Source: Aristolochia californica (Eukaryota; Streptophyta; Magnoliopsida; Piperales; Aristolochiaceae). From it: a stretch of 64,000 nucleotides of DNA. This document shows positions 59,949 to 64,000 of this stretch, piece after piece (the first letter of the stretch is position 1; each line of letters begins with the position of its first letter). A model generated the notes under the pieces. It saw nothing but the letters and a program-made list of their open reading frames with translations. It was not told the DNA's origin and made no database searches. Location of the stretch: positions 10,685,931-10,749,930 of the forward strand of contig JARWKL010000010.1 of assembly GCA_029961685.1 (NCBI GenBank), given 5' to 3'. The position numbers were made by a program, and so were the translations under genes.

Positions 59949-61798
59949 CTTATTATTAGGGGTTGTACTAGTGGAATTTCCAGAACATGGATAACAAAAC
60001 CTTGAAGTTCATTTTTAGTGCGTGAAATAATTTTGAAATCTTTTTTGCATACATGAACTCTAAAATTTTCATTTTGTTAAGCCTTATATCTTTTTTGTTT
60101 ACGAGAAAAATGGGAGAGTGAAAACTCAAGTTTGGATCTAAAAACAAATTTGAACATCCAAAATGGAAATGCACAAATGCTGCGAGAGATAGTTCCGAAA
60201 AGTATCTCTGATTTTTAAGGATAGGCAAAAAGTGGGTTCTTTGGCCCAGGAAAATATCCAACCACTTGAGAATTTGACATTTTCTACTCCTTGAGATTTT
60301 TGGATCATTAGGTCCACTTGCATCCTCAACATGTTTCTGGCATGCATATCTACCACACTTAAAGCATGTTAGGATCAGTTACAAGTCCCTTTCCTATAAA
60401 ATTCTACCAAGCTTATTATTAGGGGCTGCACTAGTGGAATTTCTAGAACATGGATAGCAAAGCCATGGAGTTCATTTTTACTGTGTGAAATATTTTTGAA
60501 ATTGTTTTTGCATACAAGAACACTAAAATTTCATTTTGTTATGCTTTATATCTTTTTTGTTTACGGGAAAAATGGGAGAGTGAAAACTCAAGTTTGGATC
60601 TGAAAACAAATTTGAACATCCAAAATGGAAATGCACAAATGCTGAGAGAGATAGTTCCAAAAATTATCGGTGAATTTTAAGGATTGGCAAAAAGTGGGTT
60701 GTTTGGCCTAGGTAAATATCCAACCACTTGAGAATTTGATTTTTTCTACTCCTTGAAATTTTTGGATCATTAGGTTCACTTGCATCCTCAACATGTTTCA
60801 GGCTTGCATATCCACCACACATAAAGCATGTTAGGATCAGTTACAAATCCTTTTCCTATAAAATTCCACCGAGCTTATTATTAGGGGCTGTACTAGTGGA
60901 ATTTCTAGAACATGGATAACAAAACCTTGGAGTTCATTTTTAGTGCGTGAAATAATTTTGAAATCTTTTTTGCATACATGAACTCTAACATTTTCATTTT
61001 GTTAAGCCTTATATCTTTTTTGTTTACGAGAAAAATGGGAGAGTGAAAACTCAAGTTTGGATCTGAAAACAAATTTGAACATCCAAAATGGAAATGCACA
61101 AATGCTGCGAGAGATAGTTCCGAAAAGTATTTGTGATTTTTAAGGATAGGCAAAAAGTGGGTTGTTTGGCCCAGGAAAATATCCAACCACTTGAGAATTT
61201 GACATTTTCTACTCCTTGAGATTTTTGGATCATTAGGTCCACTTGCATCCTCAACATGTTTCTGGCATGCATATCTACCACACTTAAAGCATGTTAGGAT
61301 CAGTTACAAGTCCCTTTCCTATAAAATTCTACCAAGCTTATTATTAGGGGCTGCACTAGTGGAATTTCCAGAACATGGATAACAAAACCATGGAGTTCAT
61401 TTTTACTGTGTGAAATATTTTTGAAATTGTTTTTGCATACAAGAACACTGAAATTTCATTTTGTTATTCTAGGTATTTTTTTTGTTTACGAGAAAAATGG
61501 GTGAGTGAAAACTCAAGTTTGGATCTGAAAACAAATTTGAACAATCAAAATGGAAATGCACAAATGCTGACCGAGATAGTTCCAAAAATTATCTGTGAAT
61601 TTTAAGGATTGGCAAAAAGTGGGTTGTTTGGCCTTGGTAAATTTCCAACCACTTGAGAATTTGATTTTTTCTACTCCTTGACATTTTTGGATCATTAGGT
61701 CCACTTGCATCCTCAACATGTTTCTGGCATTCATATCCACCACACAGAAAGCATGTTAGGATCAGTTACAAGTCCTTTTCCTATACAATTCCACCGAG
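59949..61798 (+). repeat. Dimeric higher-order repeat, 925 bp, two copies
   Basis: Units 59949 and 60874 are copies of each other (GAAATCTTTTTTGC, TTAAGCC, CTGCGAGAG, CCGAAAAGTAT, CCAGGAAAATATCC, GACATTTTC, CTTGAGATTT, CATATCTACC). Units 60412 and 61337 are copies of each other (GGGGCTGCACTAG, TTTACTGTGTGAAATATTTTTG, TTGTTTTTGCATACAAGAACACT, AAAATTATC, GTGAATTTTAAGGATTGG). The period is exactly 925 bp twice. The preceding monomer tails (59850-59948 and 60775-60873) also match through GGTTCACTTGC, TTTCAGGCTTGCAT, CACACATAAAGC and ACAAATCC. The duplicated segment therefore probably began near 59830 rather than at the HindIII site. Confidence 0.9.
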
Positions 61799-64000
61799 CT
61801 TATTATTAGGGGCTATACTAGTGGAATTTCCAAAACATGGAGAACGGAACCTTGGAGTTCATTATTAGTGCTTGAAATAATTTTGAAATTTTTTTTGCGT
61901 ACATGAACTCTAAAATTCTCATTTTGTTAGGCCTTATATCCTTTTTGTTTACGATAAAAATGGGAGAGTGAAAACTCAAGTTTGGATCTGGAAACAAATT
62001 TGAACATCCAAAATGGAAATGCACAAATGCTGAGACAGATAGTTCCAAAAAGTATCTGTAATTTTTAAGGATAGGCAAAAAGTGGGTTGTTTGGCCCAGG
62101 TCAATATCCAACCAGTTGAGAATTTGATTTTTTCTACTCCTTGAAATTTTTGGATCATTAGGTCCACTTGCATGCTCAACATATTTCAAGCATGCATATC
62201 CACCACACTGAAAGCATGTTAGGATCAGTTACAAGTCCCTTTCATATAAAATTCTACCAAGCATATTATTAGGGGCTGTACTAGGGGAATTTCCAGAACA
62301 TGGAAAACAGAACCTTGGAGTTCATTCCAAGTGCCAGAAATAATTTTGAAATTTTTTTTTGCATACATAAAGTCTAAAATTTTCATTTTGTTATGCCTTA
62401 TATCTTTTTTGTTTACGAGAAAATTGTGAGAGTGAAAACTCAAGTTTAGATCCGAAAACAAATTTGAACATTCAAGATGGAAATGCACAAATGCTGAGAG
62501 AGATAGTTCCAAAAAGTATCTGTGATTTTTAAGGATAGGCAAAAAGTGGGTTGTTTGGCCCTGGTCAATATGCAACCACTTGAAAATTTTATTTTTTCAG
62601 CTCCTCAAAATTTTTGGATCATTAGGTCCACTTGCATCCTCAACATGTTTCTGGCATGCATATCCACCACACTTAAAGCATGTTAGGATCATTTACAAGT
62701 CCTTTTCCTATAAAATTCCACCAAGCTTATTATTAGGGGCTGTACTAGTGGAATTTCGAGACAATGGAGAACAAAACCTTGGAGTTCATTTTTAGTGCTT
62801 GAAATAATTTGAAATTTTTTTTGCATACATAAACTCTAAAATTTTCATTTTGTTATGCCTTATATCTTTTTTGTTTACGAGAAAAATTAGAGAGTGAAAT
62901 CTCAAGTTTGGATCTGAATACAAATTTGAACATCCACACTGGAAATGCACAAATGCTGAGAGAGATAGTTCCAAAAAGTGTCTGTGATTTTTAAGGGTAG
63001 GCAAAAAGTTGGTTGTTTGGCCCAGGTAAATATCCAACAACTTGAGAATTTGATTTTATCTACTCCTTGAAATTTTTGGATCATTAGGTCCACTTGCATC
63101 CTCACCATGTTTCTGGCATGCATATCCACCGTACTTAAAAAATGTTAGGATCAGTTAAAAGTCCCTTTCCTATAAAATTCTACCAAGCTTATTATTAGGG
63201 GCTGTACTAGTGGAATTTCTAGAACATGGATAACAACACCTTGGAGTTCATTTTTAGTGTGTGAAATAATTTAAGTTTTTTTTTGCATACATGAACTCTA
63301 AAATTTTCATTTTGTTATGCCTTATATCTTTTTTGTTTACGAGAAAATTGGGAGAGTGAAAAATCATGATTGGATCTGGAAACAAATTTGAACTTCCAAA
63401 ATGGAAATGCATAAATACTGAGAGAGATAGTTCCAAAAAGTATCTGTGATTTTTAATGATACGCAAAAATAGGGTTCTTTGGCCCATGTAAATATCCAAC
63501 CACTTGAGAATTTGATTTTTTCTACTCCTTGAAATTTTAGGATAAATAGGTCCACTTGCATCCTCAACATTTTTCAAGCATGCATATCCACCACACATAA
63601 AGCATGATAGGATCAGTTACAAGTCCTTTTCCTATAAAATTCTACAAAGCTTATTATTAGAGGTTGTACTAGTGGAATTTCCAGAACATGGATAACAAAA
63701 CCTTGTAGTTCATTTTTAGTGCGTGAAATAATTTTTAATTTTTTTTTGCATACTTGAAATCTAAAATTTTCTTTTTATTATGCCTAATATTTTTTTTGTT
63801 TACGAGAAAAATGGGAGAGTGAAAACTCAAGTTTGGATCTGAAAACAAATTTGAACATCCAAAATGGAAATGCACAAATGCTGAGAGAGATAGTTCCCAA
63901 AAGTATCTGTGATTTTTAAGGATAGGCAAAAAGTGGGTTGTTTGGCCCTGGTAAATATCCAACCAGTTGAGAATTTGATTTTTTCTACTCCTTGAAGTTT
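61799..64000 (+). repeat. Four full-length monomers and one monomer cut by the window end
   Basis: Units start at 61799, 62262, 62726, 63188 and 63650, the last having 351 bp in view. Unit 61799 is a long-distance relative of 42421. Unit 62262 has GTGCCAGAAATAATTTTG and ATAAAGTCTAAAA, related to type a or c of the trimer. Unit 62726 has GAGACAATGGAGAAC, and 63188 is ordinary apart from TTTAAGTTTTTTTTTGC. The array clearly continues beyond 64000, as it did before position 1. No gene is visible. Confidence 0.93.

Larger units (their letters stand above)
1..64000 (+). repeat. 462-bp HindIII satellite DNA array (139 monomers, all head to tail)
   Basis: The window is a single tandem array. Counting each unit from the C of AAGCTT, starts are: 1, 473, 936, 1398, 1858, 2320, 2783, 3248, 3712, 4174, 4636, 5100, 5563, 6027, 6489, 6930, 7304, 7767, 8229, 8677, 9140, 9604, 10067, 10523, 10987, 11449, 11907, 12371, 12835, 13299, 13745, 14193, 14655, 15112, 15575, 16035, 16497, 16961, 17425, 17887, 18351, 18811, 19276, 19740, 20204, 20669, 21135, 21601, 22065, 22527, 22991, 23454, 23900, 24346, 24809, 25272, 25734, 26182, 26646, 27109, 27572, 28035, 28753, 29216, 29678, 30139, 30603, 31064, 31531, 31993, 32457, 32919, 33382, 33843, 34306, 34770, 35234, 35697, 36159, 36621, 37004, 37467, 37930, 38338, 38799, 39163, 39650, 40112, 40575, 41039, 41501, 41958, 42421, 42884, 43332, 43790, 44253, 44716, 45178, 45641, 46105, 46568, 47033, 47496, 47959, 48421, 48883, 49399, 49862, 50305, 50768, 51231, 51694, 52159, 52721, 53182, 53648, 54110, 54575, 55039, 55503, 55965, 56429, 56892, 57177, 57641, 58104, 58561, 59023, 59486, 59949, 60412, 60874, 61337, 61799, 62262, 62726, 63188, 63650 (cut by the window end). 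The strand label only records orientation relative to the landmark. Confidence 0.99.

Noticed and set aside
1..64000. Recurrent minus-strand open frames of about 75 codons (starting Met-Val-Asp-Met-His-Ala-Arg) and an overlapping minus-strand frame (Met-Asp-Ile-Tyr-Gln-Gly-Gln)
   Set aside because: They lie at the same place in each monomer, are intact in only a fraction of the units (roughly 40 for the first), overlap each other in different frames, are broken by many stops and frameshifts in the other copies, and show no recognisable domain. Their recurrence follows from the repeat itself.
1..64000. CRISPR-like array of regularly spaced repeats
   Set aside because: The spacing is about 462 bp and the intervals are themselves homologous to each other. 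There are no unique spacers and no cas genes.
1..64000. CENP-B box or telomere-type repeats
   Set aside because: No CGGG-containing 17-bp motif and no runs of TTAGGG or TTTAGGG were seen. TTATTAGGGG at the monomer start occurs once per unit and is not tandem.
1..64000. Transposable element insertions as the cause of the long units (487, 516, 562, 718 bp)
   Set aside because: All extra sequence in these units is recognisable monomer sequence; there are no terminal repeats or foreign sequence.
1..64000. tRNA, 5S or other ribosomal RNA derivation of the monomer
   Set aside because: I could not find A/B box-like motifs in the right arrangement or any rRNA-like block. A covariance-model search would be needed to exclude a very diverged origin.
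1..64000. A previously undescribed gene system
   Set aside because: Every stretch of the window is accounted for by the satellite monomer. There is no unique sequence in which a gene system could lie.

Overview
The whole 64,000-base window is one uninterrupted head-to-tail satellite DNA array. The monomer is about 462-463 bp, AT-rich (roughly 30% GC, estimated on a few lines by eye) and carries a HindIII site at the phase used here (AAG|CTT). I located 139 successive monomer starts by following the AGCTTATTATTAGGGG landmark and its variants. Every unit lies in the same orientation. I found no inverted unit, no transposon insertion, no tRNA or rRNA gene and no convincing protein gene. This points to a eukaryotic, heterochromatic (pericentromeric, centromeric or subtelomeric) locus, and the style of the repeat is most like a plant satellite. 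The species and the satellite family name cannot be fixed from the sequence alone.

The interest lies in how the array evolves. Most monomers are 460-467 bp. Against that background are discrete structural variants: truncated units (285, 364, 374, 383, 408, 441 and 443 bp), expanded units (472, 487, 516 and 562 bp) and one 718-bp chimera of two monomers. Several junctions sit on short direct repeats, as expected for slippage, template switching or unequal exchange.

Second-order structure is present in patches. There is a trimer of about 1384 bp (9.6-12.8 kb), a tetramer of about 1.85 kb (17.9-21.6 kb), a nearly perfect monomer duplication (22.7-23.6 kb), a trimer of about 1.39 kb (30.1-32.9 kb) that recurs at 40.6-42.0 kb, a three-monomer block copied 3.1 kb away (34.3 and 37.5 kb), a dimer of about 926 bp (45.2-48.9 kb), alternating types at 52.7-57.6 kb, and a 925-bp dimer (59.9-61.8 kb). 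Different higher-order registers coexist, so no single higher-order repeat dominates. Sequence-type markers also shift along the window, which suggests local homogenisation in domains of a few kilobases with occasional long-distance transfer of half-monomer tracts.

Layout: 1-9.6 kb, diverse single monomers with two deletions near 6.5-7.3 kb; 9.6-12.8 kb, trimer; 12.8-17.9 kb, single monomers with a 17-bp-deletion pair; 17.9-21.6 kb, tetramer; 21.6-28 kb, recent duplication and a second 17-bp-deletion pair; 28-30 kb, chimera and a divergent subfamily; 30.1-32.9 kb, trimer; 33-40 kb, the most rearranged part; 40-45 kb, trimer copy and mosaics; 45-49 kb, dimer; 49-53 kb, internal duplications; 53-57 kb, alternating types; 57-64 kb, shuffled half-monomers and dimer. 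No genes act together here. The hundreds of short open frames are by-products of the repeat.
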